DNA of 64,000 bases from positions 1 to 64,000 of the forward strand of contig JAFGCW010000048.1 of assembly GCA_016932435.1 (NCBI GenBank), read 5' to 3'. The notes below the pieces were generated by a model, which did no database searches, was not told the origin of the DNA, and was given only the letters and a program-made list of their open reading frames with translations. Source of the stretch: Dehalococcoidales bacterium (GTDB lineage Bacteria; Chloroflexota; Dehalococcoidia; Dehalococcoidales; UBA2162). Of this stretch, positions 16,980 through 25,652 are shown piece after piece. Each line of letters starts with the position of its first letter. Positions within the stretch are counted from its first letter, which is position 1. The position numbers were made by a program, and so were the translations under genes.

Positions 16980-17411
16980 ATGGCACGAATAAAGATAAAT
17001 CTACCCGAGAAATATATATTTTCAACCGATATCCCCGTTAGGAGTACCGATATAAACCGCGGCGGGCACATGGGATGGAATTCCATGTTTAATATACTGG
17101 ATGAAGCCCGTATCCAGTTCTGGGACAGCATCGGGTATTCCGAAACAGAGAATGCACGGGTATCAAATATTATGGCTGATGCCGGAATTAATTATAAAAG
17201 CCAGGTATTCTACGGTCAGATACTTCGAGTTGAAATGGCCGCAGCTGAGTTTACCGAGAGAGGCTTCGACCTGGTTTTCAGAGTATCCGACTCAGAAACC
17301 GGTGAAGAGGTTGCCAGGGCAAAAACAGGAATGCTTTGCTTTGACTACCAGGAGCAGAAAATTACTCACGTTCCGGATGATTTCAGGAAAAGACTGATGG
17401 GAGAAAGCTAG
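16980..17411 (+). CDS. Acyl-CoA thioesterase-like protein (4HBT hotdog fold)
   Basis: 143 residues with hotdog-fold landmarks: RSTDINRGGHMGWNSMFNIL (the Asp/His active-site region of 4HBT enzymes), DAGINYKSQVFYGQILRVEM and ARAKTGMLCFDY. The family hydrolyses acyl- or aroyl-CoA thioesters. It follows the rhodanese by 23 bases, with a weak ribosome-binding site, and ends the selenoprotein operon. A thioesterase beside a rhodanese and a UGSC selenoprotein hints at a thiol- or thioester-bound substrate. Confidence 0.82.
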   Translation: MARIKINLPEKYIFSTDIPVRSTDINRGGHMGWNSMFNILDEARIQFWDSIGYSETENARVSNIMADAGINYKSQVFYGQILRVEMAAAEFTERGFDLVFRVSDSETGEEVARAKTGMLCFDYQEQKITHVPDDFRKRLMGES

Positions 17412-17466
17412 AGGGTCGTCAATAATAGTACTATTCTGACGTATCCGATTTCCTTTTTTACTTAAT

Positions 17467-18162
17467 TTACATTTCCAACAGCCCGGGATAAACAGAATTA
17501 GTAGACCGTCCCGTGGAATAGATAGCAAAAAAGCTCAGAATGCCCACAATTATCCCTACCACCAGGCTGGTGATTCCGGTTAGAAACAGATACCCGTAGG
17601 TGGTCCAGATTGTTGCTTTCACATCCAGCCCGGCCGAACCATCAACGTTCATGATTACCAGTGTACTGTTCATATCTGGACTCCACCACAGACTGCGAAT
17701 ACCTTCACCGTATTCCATACGCTGCCATTTATGCCAGTCATCCGGCGAAACAGCAGGAGCAGAACCCGGTAACGTTTTATACTCAGCCTTGAACGGGGTA
17801 ACTCTGAGTCTGGAAATTTCATCATACTCCAGGCCATCGAGATACTCGGTTGCACCCTCATTATCTACCAAGCCGATAAACACCTCTCCTCCCGGTTGGT
17901 TTGAGGTGACCTCGACCTTTACCCTTGCCGTATCTCTGAACTTCCATTCTACATCAGGTTTTAAAACTACCGCTCGTGAATCTTTCCTTATATCCATTTT
18001 CCAGGTAGCAAAATACCCAAGTACGTCTCTCTCCGTACTGTTCCGAACAAGAAAGATTATCCCGCCTATCAAGAAACAAACTGAAAGCACCAGGCCGATT
18101 ATACCTGAAATCCTGATTATCTTTTTTTCGTGTTTTCGTAGAACATCCATAATATTGACCAT
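17467..18162 (-). CDS. Hypothetical membrane protein with two membrane segments
   Basis: 231 residues, family not recognised. Membrane segments at about 17-37 (ISGIIGLVLSVCFLIGGIIF) and about 195-218 (LFLTGITSLVVGIIVGILSF) enclose an extracytoplasmic beta-rich domain containing WKFRDTARVKVEVTSNQPGG and MNSTLVIMNVDGSAGLDVKA, which resembles jelly-roll type surface domains. Single gene, convergent with the selenoprotein operon. Start ATG at 18162; an internal ATG at codon 5 is also possible. Confidence 0.6.
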   Translation of the reverse strand: MVNIMDVLRKHEKKIIRISGIIGLVLSVCFLIGGIIFLVRNSTERDVLGYFATWKMDIRKDSRAVVLKPDVEWKFRDTARVKVEVTSNQPGGEVFIGLVDNEGATEYLDGLEYDEISRLRVTPFKAEYKTLPGSAPAVSPDDWHKWQRMEYGEGIRSLWWSPDMNSTLVIMNVDGSAGLDVKATIWTTYGYLFLTGITSLVVGIIVGILSFFAIYSTGRSTNSVYPGLLEM

Positions 18163-18314
18163 GCTTGGTTTTTAATACATATAGATAATCTCTATAATTA
18201 TAACATATAAGATATATATTCTAACGCATGAGGTGTGAAAAAGCGGATAATGTATAGGAATTCAGAATGTCCGGTAAGGAAGTCACACGTACTTTCTTAC
18301 CGGACAGTACATGA

Positions 18315-18623
18315 TTAAATCTGGTGAATTTCACCGGTTGCTTTGTTCTTCCAGTAGCCACGCGACTGTAGAGGCCAGTTGAATTTGATAGCCCCGGGAC
18401 GAGGACAATCATTAACGCAACAGCCACCATACCAGCATTCGTCGGGATGCAATATGATAGGTGGTTTACCTTTTACCGGATTTGGCATGAATACATCTAT
18501 CTGGCAGACATTGACACAAGTATTACACCCATCGCATATATCAGGATTAAAAATCACCGGAGTACTCGGCGTGATTATATTTGGCAAAGCAGTTAATTTT
18601 TGCTGAGACATCTTTTCCTCCAA
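18315..18623 (-). CDS. AprB-like 2[4Fe-4S] ferredoxin subunit
   Basis: 102 residues with two four-cysteine motifs: CDGCNTCVNVC, then ECWYGGCCVNDCPRPGAI. The second has the ECWY lead seen in adenylylsulfate reductase beta subunits (AprB), where a Trp sits on the electron path. It lacks the long AprB C-terminal arm, so it is shorter than that family (about 150). It follows the flavoprotein gene by 43 bases and has GGAAAAGAT-type spacing before ATG. It probably shuttles electrons to the FAD of that flavoprotein. Confidence 0.85.
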   Translation of the reverse strand: MEEKMSQQKLTALPNIITPSTPVIFNPDICDGCNTCVNVCQIDVFMPNPVKGKPPIILHPDECWYGGCCVNDCPRPGAIKFNWPLQSRGYWKNKATGEIHQI

Positions 18624-18666
18624 AAAGCAGTTTGTTTAAAGGTAAAGTTTGACTTTGACACCATCA

Positions 18667-20610
18667 TTATCGTTTGTATACACCGGTATAATCTTTATTG
18701 TAGGCTTCATATTGTTCCTTCATGTTGCCCCAGAATGCCTGCGGCAACTCACCGGTTTTCACTTCGCCATTCTCGTGTTTAATTGTAAGGAAGTTCTGTG
18801 GCCCCCGGTCGGCCGGTGGAGCCCCCATCCCCTGCATGGCGAGAGAAACACCTTTATCCAGCGCTGCCTGCATGGCCTGAATAATTACCTGAGCATAAGT
18901 CAGCATACTGAGATCTTCCAGGCTGCGCATCAGTTTATGCGGGTCAAGAGCATACAGTTCAGGCACCGATTCGTTTTCGATTTTTCGTAATGATATAAGG
19001 CCCATATTCAGAAGATTCTTGGTCTTATATTCACTGCAATAATACTGCATGACTCTGGCGATACCGGCATGTAACTCCTTCCACTCCATTCCGCTGCTTC
19101 GCTTAACCGGAGCGTAAACACGCTCTTTCTCACGGTCTATCTGTTCACGCGATATTCTGGGTTCGCCTGTCTGGCTTGCATAAGCCGAGGCTTTTCGTCC
19201 TGCATACCGTCCGGTAGCCGCACAAAAGCTGTGGTCTTCGGAGGAAAACATCTGCATCCCGGCGGCATATAGTCCATCTACGGTAGTCTTCAGGTTCCAG
19301 TCTACTATCGGACCACCACTAGCCTGCCCCCATTGCGGCAAACTGTTACCCTCGATATACTTGTAACTCTGGAGTAAGTCACGACTTTCATCATAACCAG
19401 CCTCGTTAAAAGTTCTGGTAATAATTTTTGTCGTTGATTCTTCTCCCAGCATAAGCTTCCAGGTAGCTTTTCTTTCTACTTCAGGCATCGCCGGAAAGTC
19501 TCCGTAGAAAGGCAGTTCATATTCACCTTTGCGGATGCCTTCCTGAATAGCCTGCATCGTTTCGAAAGACGGCATCATTGCCCCGGCATCGACCCAGCCC
19601 TGTATGGCATAAGGTACCGGTTTACCGTTGGCATCAACGATAGGAACATTTTCATAACTGGCATCACCTGCCCCTGTGTACCATTTATGTTTTAAGCCGG
19701 TGGCAATACCTATTATTCCGGTCCTTTCCATCATGGAAAGTTCAGCCCCGGCTTTCCAGGCCATCACAGTACCGTCGCCTGAAATAGCGCGGGACATCAT
19801 ACTGGAAATTCCACATAATTCAGTATTCATGAGCCATATCTGACCGGCTCCGGCTGTAGCGAGAATGGTCGCCTTGGATTTAAAAATCATGAATTCACCG
19901 GTACGGCTGTTGATGCCGGTAGCCCCGACTACCGGAGCGCCTTGTTTACCATTCTCATTCAGCAGGCTGGTAGCCATAACACGGTCAAAGATTTGTACCC
20001 CCAGGCGCTGGCATTCCTTTTTCAGGATGGGTTTGAACGTACTCCCCCAAATTCGTATTACAACATTGTTTCTTTTCTTATCCGGGTTACTCTTAAAAAC
20101 TTTACCCCTTGCGGTTTCATCGACCCATGCATAACTGTGTACAATCCCGTAGCGTGGTGAAATCATGAATTTGGTCTCGTCATCCCGGCCTTCGGCACCG
20201 ACGTATTCATCATCGGTATCCCTGATTTTACCACCCATTTCTTCCAGTTCAAGCAGCGTATCATAATTTTCGCGGCACTGGATCTGGATACCGATACCGT
20301 TGCAGAACGGGCGGTCAGCCATGTGTTCAGCCCATTCATCCGGGTCCACGTTGGACAGGGGATTCGCCGGAGCATCACACCAGTGGTCGCATCCCGGTCC
20401 CCCGGCACCACTCCTGACAACATCACCCTTTTCCACCAGTGCTACCCGTAGTCCACTCCTGGCAGCGCTGATAGCAGCCCAGCAACCTGCGATACCACCT
20501 CCTACTACTAGGACATCAGTCTCTATCTCCTGTTCCTGGTCATACCGGATAGGATACGGCCAATCAGGTGCGCGGCCCTGTTCTCTGAAATAATCGTTCC
20601 ATGTACCCAA
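18667..20610 (-). CDS. AprA/fumarate-reductase-family FAD flavoprotein
   Basis: 647 residues. The N-terminal FAD Rossmann motif is VLVVGGGIAGCWAAISAARS, followed by VRSGAGGPGCDHW as in adenylylsulfate reductase alpha. Later segments GQIWLMNTELCGISSMMSRA and GLYAAGMQMFSSEDHSFCAA bind FAD in this superfamily. C-terminal helical domain (ESVPELYALDPHKLMRSLED) also fits. Start is TTG at 20610 with GGAGG eight bases before. Paired with the ferredoxin downstream. Sulfate activation genes and Qmo are absent from the window, so true APS reductase activity is doubtful; a fumarate-, enoate- or other reductase is equally possible. Confidence 0.82.
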   Translation of the reverse strand: MGTWNDYFREQGRAPDWPYPIRYDQEQEIETDVLVVGGGIAGCWAAISAARSGLRVALVEKGDVVRSGAGGPGCDHWCDAPANPLSNVDPDEWAEHMADRPFCNGIGIQIQCRENYDTLLELEEMGGKIRDTDDEYVGAEGRDDETKFMISPRYGIVHSYAWVDETARGKVFKSNPDKKRNNVVIRIWGSTFKPILKKECQRLGVQIFDRVMATSLLNENGKQGAPVVGATGINSRTGEFMIFKSKATILATAGAGQIWLMNTELCGISSMMSRAISGDGTVMAWKAGAELSMMERTGIIGIATGLKHKWYTGAGDASYENVPIVDANGKPVPYAIQGWVDAGAMMPSFETMQAIQEGIRKGEYELPFYGDFPAMPEVERKATWKLMLGEESTTKIITRTFNEAGYDESRDLLQSYKYIEGNSLPQWGQASGGPIVDWNLKTTVDGLYAAGMQMFSSEDHSFCAATGRYAGRKASAYASQTGEPRISREQIDREKERVYAPVKRSSGMEWKELHAGIARVMQYYCSEYKTKNLLNMGLISLRKIENESVPELYALDPHKLMRSLEDLSMLTYAQVIIQAMQAALDKGVSLAMQGMGAPPADRGPQNFLTIKHENGEVKTGELPQAFWGNMKEQYEAYNKDYTGVYKR

Positions 20611-20831
20611 TTTTCTTCCCTCCTTTATTACTACTCCGGCAGCTCAAGAGTTATCCGATTCAGTGGCAAACCGGCTTTTCTCTCAGGTCAACGCCAATGA
20701 TATGTCTCCTGTTGTTCTAATGTCAATACCAAGTATTCGCTTATTTCGTGTAAATCCTGATAGCCGGTGTTTACTTATTTGGGATATTTGTTGTATTACT
20801 ATTAAGGTAAAGAAAAACCGGAGGATACTAT

Positions 20832-22100
20832 ATGACCAGAAATCCAGACAAAGGGAAATCACCGAAGCAGTTACGCGCAGAGCGCGAACGAAGAATAATG
20901 GATGCCATTGAACTTAAAGAGCCGGACAGAGTCCCGGTAATGACTCCGATGGGCTACTTTCCCGCTAAATACACCGGCATCCCCTACTCGGCTGCGTATT
21001 ACGATTATGACGCATGGTACGCTGCCTGTAAGAAGACTCTGCAGGACTTCCAACCGGATGCCATTTTCCCACAGCCTTTTTCTCCCGGTAAAGCCCTGGA
21101 AATGCTTGGGCCTAAGAACATGAGGTGGCCGGGATACGGCGTCGATGAATACATGGGGCATCAGTCCATTGAAATCGATTATATGAAAGCCGATGAGATC
21201 GACATGTACATGAAGGATCCATCGGACTATATGTTCCGTATATTCATGTCCCGAGCATCAGAGATATCGGGAGGGCTGGCTGATCTGCCCAAACTTTCCG
21301 ACCTGGGCGGTGGACCTATGGGTATTCAGATGCTGGCAGTTGCTTTATCGGAACCCTCAGTGGCAAAGACAATACGTGAGTTGCAGAAAGCCGGTCGTGA
21401 AATGAAGAAATGGCGTAACCGGCAAATGAAATTCAGCCAGATGATGCTGGATATGGGATTTCCGAATTATACCCATGCCGGGGCACTGCCACCGTATGAC
21501 ATCATCTCCATTTCGATGCGCGGGATGCAGGGGACGATGCATGATATGTTCCGCCAGCCGGAAAAACTGCTGGAATTATGCGATTTTGTCCTGAAGCAAA
21601 CGCTTTCCCGCCCATTACCACCTCCAAACGAGATGGGATATATCAGGATTTTCATGACAATCACACGCGGTTCTGACAACTTTCTCTCCGTCAAACAGTG
21701 GGATAAATTCTACTGGCCGACCTTTAAAAAGATTGTAACGGAACTGGTAAACAGAGGAGGAACGCCCTGTATTTTCTTTGAAGGCAAATGTGACTCAAGG
21801 ATGGAATACCTGCTCGACCTGCCGAAAGGGAAATTCCTGGCGAGGCTGGACCTGACGGATATATTCAGGGCGAAAGAAATACTCAAGGACCACGTCTGTA
21901 TCGAGGGAAACGTACCGTCATCTCTTCTTCAGACGGGAACCGTCGATGACGTGAAAGCCTGTGTAAAAAAGCTTATCGATGTGGTAGGAAAAGACGGAGG
22001 TTATATAGTATCGACCAACAGCTCTATCGACCATGTGAAACCTGAAAACCTGAAAGCGTTGGTTGATTTTACAAAAGAGTATGGTTGGTATAAAAAATAA
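20832..22100 (+). CDS. Uroporphyrinogen-decarboxylase-family (corrinoid methyltransferase-like) protein
   Basis: 422 residues with the UroD barrel signature: ELKEPDRVPVMTPMGYFPAK near the start and later GTPCIFFEGKCDSRMEYLLD, LARLDLTDIF, CIEGNVPSSLLQTG and GGYIVSTNSSIDHVKPENLK. Members in anaerobes mostly move methyl groups between substrates, corrinoid proteins and thiols rather than make haem. Here the family is divergently placed from the AprA-like operon and upstream of Fe-ADH and AOR. GGAGG precedes ATG at good spacing. No corrinoid protein gene is adjacent, so the methyl acceptor is unknown. Confidence 0.85.
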   Translation: MTRNPDKGKSPKQLRAERERRIMDAIELKEPDRVPVMTPMGYFPAKYTGIPYSAAYYDYDAWYAACKKTLQDFQPDAIFPQPFSPGKALEMLGPKNMRWPGYGVDEYMGHQSIEIDYMKADEIDMYMKDPSDYMFRIFMSRASEISGGLADLPKLSDLGGGPMGIQMLAVALSEPSVAKTIRELQKAGREMKKWRNRQMKFSQMMLDMGFPNYTHAGALPPYDIISISMRGMQGTMHDMFRQPEKLLELCDFVLKQTLSRPLPPPNEMGYIRIFMTITRGSDNFLSVKQWDKFYWPTFKKIVTELVNRGGTPCIFFEGKCDSRMEYLLDLPKGKFLARLDLTDIFRAKEILKDHVCIEGNVPSSLLQTGTVDDVKACVKKLIDVVGKDGGYIVSTNSSIDHVKPENLKALVDFTKEYGWYKK

Positions 22101-22162
22101 GCAAGTATTTTAAGATTCTTCGACATTTCAATCGAATACACAACACGAATACACAACGTAAG

Positions 22163-22191
22163 TTGACTTATTAATCAAGATAAGATTAAAC
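22163..22191 (+). promoter_or_regulatory. Possible promoter ahead of the Fe-ADH/AOR operon
   Basis: TTGACT at 22163-22168 with an AT-rich spacer of about 18 bases and TAAACT as the -10 candidate. It precedes the terminator hairpin at 22258, so the hairpin would sit in the leader. Confidence 0.45.
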
Positions 22192-22257
22192 TATATCGAT
22201 TTGGATTGTCGGAGAAATAAAATAATTATAAGGTTGCGGGAAAAGCAGCTTAATAGA

Positions 22258-22303
22258 AACATCGGTCATGCTGTGCTCTACAGCATATACCGGTGTTTTT
22301 TTT
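22258..22303 (+). terminator. Strong intrinsic terminator, possibly an attenuator of the Fe-ADH/AOR operon
   Basis: Outer stem AACATCGGT / ACCGGTGTT and inner stem ATGCTGT / ACAGCAT with a GCTCT loop, followed by eight T. It lies 158 bases after the methyltransferase stop and about 150 bases before the ADH ATG, in the same direction. It may end the first gene or attenuate the next two. The rest of 22101-22449 holds no gene. Confidence 0.88.
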
Positions 22304-22449
22304 CGTGATGTACTGAAGATTTCTTCTCTCAGTTTATATAATTGATATAGTTCACGAACTTCCCGCCGCGTGAGTTTCCGACATATTATTAACATCATTT
22401 TCAGACAGTTCTTAGGCAAGAAAATAGTGCAAAGGAGGAGGAGACTATA

Positions 22450-23601
22450 ATGCCTTTCAACATTAATCACCTTACACCAGTCCTGTTCGGCGCGAACATG
22501 TCGTTGCGAACCGGGATGCGACTCAAGGGAATGGGTTGTAAAAAAGTCCTGTTTGTATACGACCAGGGGATCAAAAAAGCAGGGATCCCGGATAAAATTG
22601 TCGCGAATTGTGAAGCACTTGGAATCAAGACCTACTTCTACGAAGACGTCCAGGCCGACCCACCCGATTACACGGTCGAAGAATGTGCGGAAATCGGTCG
22701 GAAAGCAAAGGTTGACGGAGTTGTAGCAATCGGCGGCGGCAGCAGTATGGATACCGCCAAGGTTGCCAATCTGCTGCAGACCAACCCGCCACCCCTGAGC
22801 CAGTATCTCGGATTCGGCGGACCTCCGTTCAAACAACCGAAAAAACTCATCCTGATACCCACGACTTCAGGTACCGGCAGCGAAGTCACCAATATGGCGG
22901 TCCTCACAGATTCAAAAACCGGAAACAAAGGCGGTCCCGCCAATAACATGCTGCGAGCTACTCTCTCTATCGTCGACCCGGTTCTGACAATCGGGATGCC
23001 CCCGTCGATTACCGCGGATACGGGGATGGACGCATTCTGTCATGCCGCCGAAGCGGTCACATCCGGCCAGGCTAATCCACAATCAGACCTTGTCGGTATG
23101 GACTCCATCAGGCTGGTATGTGAGTACCTTCCCAAAGCAGTTAAAAATGGTAAGGATCTCGAAGCCAGGACAAAAATGAGTTTTGCCGCCATGAACGCGG
23201 GCTATGCCTTCAATGATGCGATCACACACATCGGTCACTCAATAGGTCATGCTCTTGGCGCGATGTACCACATCCCGCACGGAAATGCCTGCGCATTAGC
23301 TATCGGTGAGATTATGGAGTTCGTAGCTTCCGATACACCGGACGGGATAAGGAGAGTCGCAACTTCGATGGGTCTTAATATCGACGGCGCTTCCACCGAA
23401 AAGGTAGGTTCAATGGTATGCGACGCCGTGAGAAAGCTTAATAAAGAGATAGGCCTGAAAACACTGAAAGACCATGGCCTTAAGAGAGATCAACTGGATG
23501 AAATGGCAGAGAGATCATTAGCCGGTCCGGTTATGTTCAGTCCTAAGAAAGTCGATAAAGCAGCCCTTCTCGAAATACTAACGAAAGCATATGACGCATA
23601 G
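22450..23601 (+). CDS. Iron-containing alcohol dehydrogenase
   Basis: 383 residues, type III ADH. NAD(P) site around AIGGGSSMDTAK, then PTTSGTGSEVTNMAVLTD. Iron ligands are the Asp/His in DTGMDAFCHAAEAV and the His residues in HIGHSIGHALGAMYHIPHGN. These enzymes interconvert alcohols and aldehydes with NAD(P). The ATG has AAAGGAGGAGGA before it. AOR starts 28 bases downstream, and together they can convert an alcohol to an acid, or the reverse, with the aldehyde as intermediate. The specific substrate cannot be read from sequence. Confidence 0.92.
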   Translation: MPFNINHLTPVLFGANMSLRTGMRLKGMGCKKVLFVYDQGIKKAGIPDKIVANCEALGIKTYFYEDVQADPPDYTVEECAEIGRKAKVDGVVAIGGGSSMDTAKVANLLQTNPPPLSQYLGFGGPPFKQPKKLILIPTTSGTGSEVTNMAVLTDSKTGNKGGPANNMLRATLSIVDPVLTIGMPPSITADTGMDAFCHAAEAVTSGQANPQSDLVGMDSIRLVCEYLPKAVKNGKDLEARTKMSFAAMNAGYAFNDAITHIGHSIGHALGAMYHIPHGNACALAIGEIMEFVASDTPDGIRRVATSMGLNIDGASTEKVGSMVCDAVRKLNKEIGLKTLKDHGLKRDQLDEMAERSLAGPVMFSPKKVDKAALLEILTKAYDA

Positions 23602-23628
23602 AGAAGGAGGATAAAGAAGGAGGTAATC

Positions 23629-25329
23629 ATGAGTAAAACATTAAGAGTCAACACGCAGACCGGCACGGCTACTTATGAAGATTTTAAAAAAGAATATCGA
23701 TTATTTGGAAATCGCGGGCTTATAGCAAAAGTTATGACCGATGAGGTTAATCCAAAGTGTGACCCGATGGGGAAAGAAAACAAATTCCTCTTAACAACAG
23801 GCATATTTTCCGGAACTAATCTGACCACTGCCCATCGTCTTTCGGCAGGAGGTAAAAGCCCTCTGACCGGCGGTATCAAAGAATCTAACGTCGGCGGCAC
23901 TGTGGGCTACCTGCTTGCCGGACACGGCATCAAAATGATAATTATCGAGAACGCTCCCGATGACGGTAAATGGAAACTGCTTGTAATTGATAAATCAGGC
24001 AAAGCAGAACTGGTACCGGCAGATGATTATCTCGGATTGAATAACTACAAGCTCGTTGAAAAACTGAAAAGCAAATATGGCAACAAGATAGGCGTCGCCT
24101 CGATAGGTCTGGCCGGAGAAAGAGGGTACCGTAATTGTACCGTCCAGGTTACAGACGCTACTACCGGTCATCCCAGCCGTGCCGCCGCCAGGGGTGGAAT
24201 GGGCTGTCTTATGGGTTCAAAGAAAGTGAAAGCCGTAGTCATTGAAGAACCTGCTACAAGACAGTCGTTCGAATATGTCGATAAAGATAAATTCGAGGCA
24301 GCAAGGAAGAGACTGACCGATGGACTGACTTCACGGCCTTCTGCCACAACAACTATAGGGACTATCAGCGTTCTGGATATGGTAGCGCCGATAGCGTTAA
24401 CGCCGGTCCGTAACTACAGTGGAGAATTAATCGACGTTAAAATGCTGAATAAAATCAACGGTGCCGCTTTCATGGCGAAACTTAAGAAAGGCGGCGGTAA
24501 AAACCAGCTTCCCTGCCAGCCCGGCTGCGTTATCAGGTGCAGTAACTCCTACAATGACAGCAAGGGTAACTACCTCACCAGCGGACTGGAGTATGAAACG
24601 GTCGCGATGTGCGGTACCAACTGTATGATAGACGACCTGGATACTATCGCCAAAATAGACCAGATGTGCGATGACCTTGGTGTCGATACAATCGAGACCG
24701 GCGCTACTCTTGGTGTATGCATGGAAGCCGGAAAGATCGAATGGGGTGACAAGAAAGGTGCCATCCGCCTGGTCAAAGAAATGATGGACGGAACAGAATT
24801 CGGCCAACTTCTGGGACAGGGAACTGAGACCGTAGGCAAAAAACTTGGCGTGAAAAGAATACCGACGGTTAAAGGGCAGTCCATGTCCGGTTATGATCCG
24901 AAAAACACTCATATAGTCGGTATCACTTACGCGACTTCACCGATGGGCGCGGACCACACTGCCGGTGTCATGATGATGCCCGATATCGACCTGATGCCAA
25001 AGCGTTTCCGTCTTATGATGGGAGCGAATATGCAGCCCAACATGGCTACCTGCGATAACATTATGTGCATGTATGCTTTTATGGGAACTATGGGGGACGC
25101 CACGGTTATGCCGGACTTGATGGCAGGAGCCTTCGGCGGTGAATGGAATACCGCAAAGATTAGTGAGATCGGTCAGGAGACATTAAAACTGGAGAGAGCA
25201 TTCAATAAAGCCGCCGGATTCACGAAAGATGATGACGTCCTGCCTGACTTTTTCTATAACGAGATCGCACCATCGACCGGTGCGTCATTCGACCTTTCCA
25301 AGGAAGAAATGGCAAGCGCTTTCGAATAA
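23629..25329 (+). CDS. Aldehyde:ferredoxin oxidoreductase family protein (tungstopterin type)
   Basis: 566 residues. The N-terminal domain has GTNLTTAHRLSAGGKSPLTG, ASIGLAGERGYRNCTVQVTD and the pterin-binding RAAARGGMGCLMGSKKVKAV. [4Fe-4S] cysteines are in CQPGCVIRCSN, with a likely fourth near DNIMCMY. DDLGVDTIETGATLG is the second pterin motif. The family oxidises aldehydes to acids using ferredoxin and tungsten-bis-pyranopterin and needs no oxygen. It is slightly shorter than typical AOR (about 605). GGAGGTAATC precedes the ATG. Same operon as Fe-ADH. Confidence 0.92.
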   Translation: MSKTLRVNTQTGTATYEDFKKEYRLFGNRGLIAKVMTDEVNPKCDPMGKENKFLLTTGIFSGTNLTTAHRLSAGGKSPLTGGIKESNVGGTVGYLLAGHGIKMIIIENAPDDGKWKLLVIDKSGKAELVPADDYLGLNNYKLVEKLKSKYGNKIGVASIGLAGERGYRNCTVQVTDATTGHPSRAAARGGMGCLMGSKKVKAVVIEEPATRQSFEYVDKDKFEAARKRLTDGLTSRPSATTTIGTISVLDMVAPIALTPVRNYSGELIDVKMLNKINGAAFMAKLKKGGGKNQLPCQPGCVIRCSNSYNDSKGNYLTSGLEYETVAMCGTNCMIDDLDTIAKIDQMCDDLGVDTIETGATLGVCMEAGKIEWGDKKGAIRLVKEMMDGTEFGQLLGQGTETVGKKLGVKRIPTVKGQSMSGYDPKNTHIVGITYATSPMGADHTAGVMMMPDIDLMPKRFRLMMGANMQPNMATCDNIMCMYAFMGTMGDATVMPDLMAGAFGGEWNTAKISEIGQETLKLERAFNKAAGFTKDDDVLPDFFYNEIAPSTGASFDLSKEEMASAFE

Positions 25330-25376
25330 GGTGTACAGGCCTGGGCTATATTGACAACAAATGAATAAAAATAGTA

Positions 25377-25405
25377 TTGACGTGCCAGGTCGTTAGGAAT
25401 AAACT
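25377..25405 (+). promoter_or_regulatory. Promoter of binding lipoprotein 2
   Basis: TTGACG at 25377-25382, 17-base spacer, TAAACT at 25400-25405. A second -35-like TTGACA lies at 25351-25356. The predicted transcript starts near 25412, giving a leader of about 240 bases. Confidence 0.6.
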
Positions 25406-25441
25406 TATAGATTGATACCACGATAAAGCTAAAAAAGAAGC

Positions 25442-25501
25442 GAATAATGGGGGGTACAATCCCGCAGGGAAAATCTGCAACGCTGATGCCTCCCATTATT
25501 C
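25442..25501 (+). promoter_or_regulatory. Structured leader hairpin ahead of binding lipoprotein 2
   Basis: GAATAATGGG pairs perfectly with CCCATTATTC across a 40-base interior containing CAATCCCGCAGGGAAAATC. No T-run follows, so this is not a plain terminator. It lies between the predicted start site and the extended Shine-Dalgarno at 25532, as a leader regulatory fold would. Confidence 0.55.
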
Positions 25502-25531
25502 AAAATCTCGTAAAAGAATAATCTAAAACTG

Positions 25532-25584
25532 AGGAGGTGATGCCGTTGGAAGAATCTTACAGCACCCCCTTATTGAAATCATAA
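25532..25584 (+). promoter_or_regulatory. Extended Shine-Dalgarno and short leader ORF before binding lipoprotein 2
   Basis: GAGGAGGTGATGCC at 25531-25544, whose GGAGGTGAT is complementary to the 16S rRNA tail. A small ORF can start at ATG 25540 or, with ideal spacing, TTG 25546, reading LEESYSTPLLKS and stopping at 25584. The main gene starts 69 bases later with its own AAGGAG site. The same 14 bases recur before binding lipoprotein 3 (27684-27697). Confidence 0.6.
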
Positions 25585-25652
25585 TGCATAGTCAATAATC
25601 TCATGATTGATGTCGGCAATGATTTCAATTCCAAAGAAAAGGAGAATATTTA

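Noticed and set aside
22186..22836. 216-residue minus-strand ORF over the start of the Fe-ADH
   Set aside because: It overlaps a clear gene antisense and resembles nothing.
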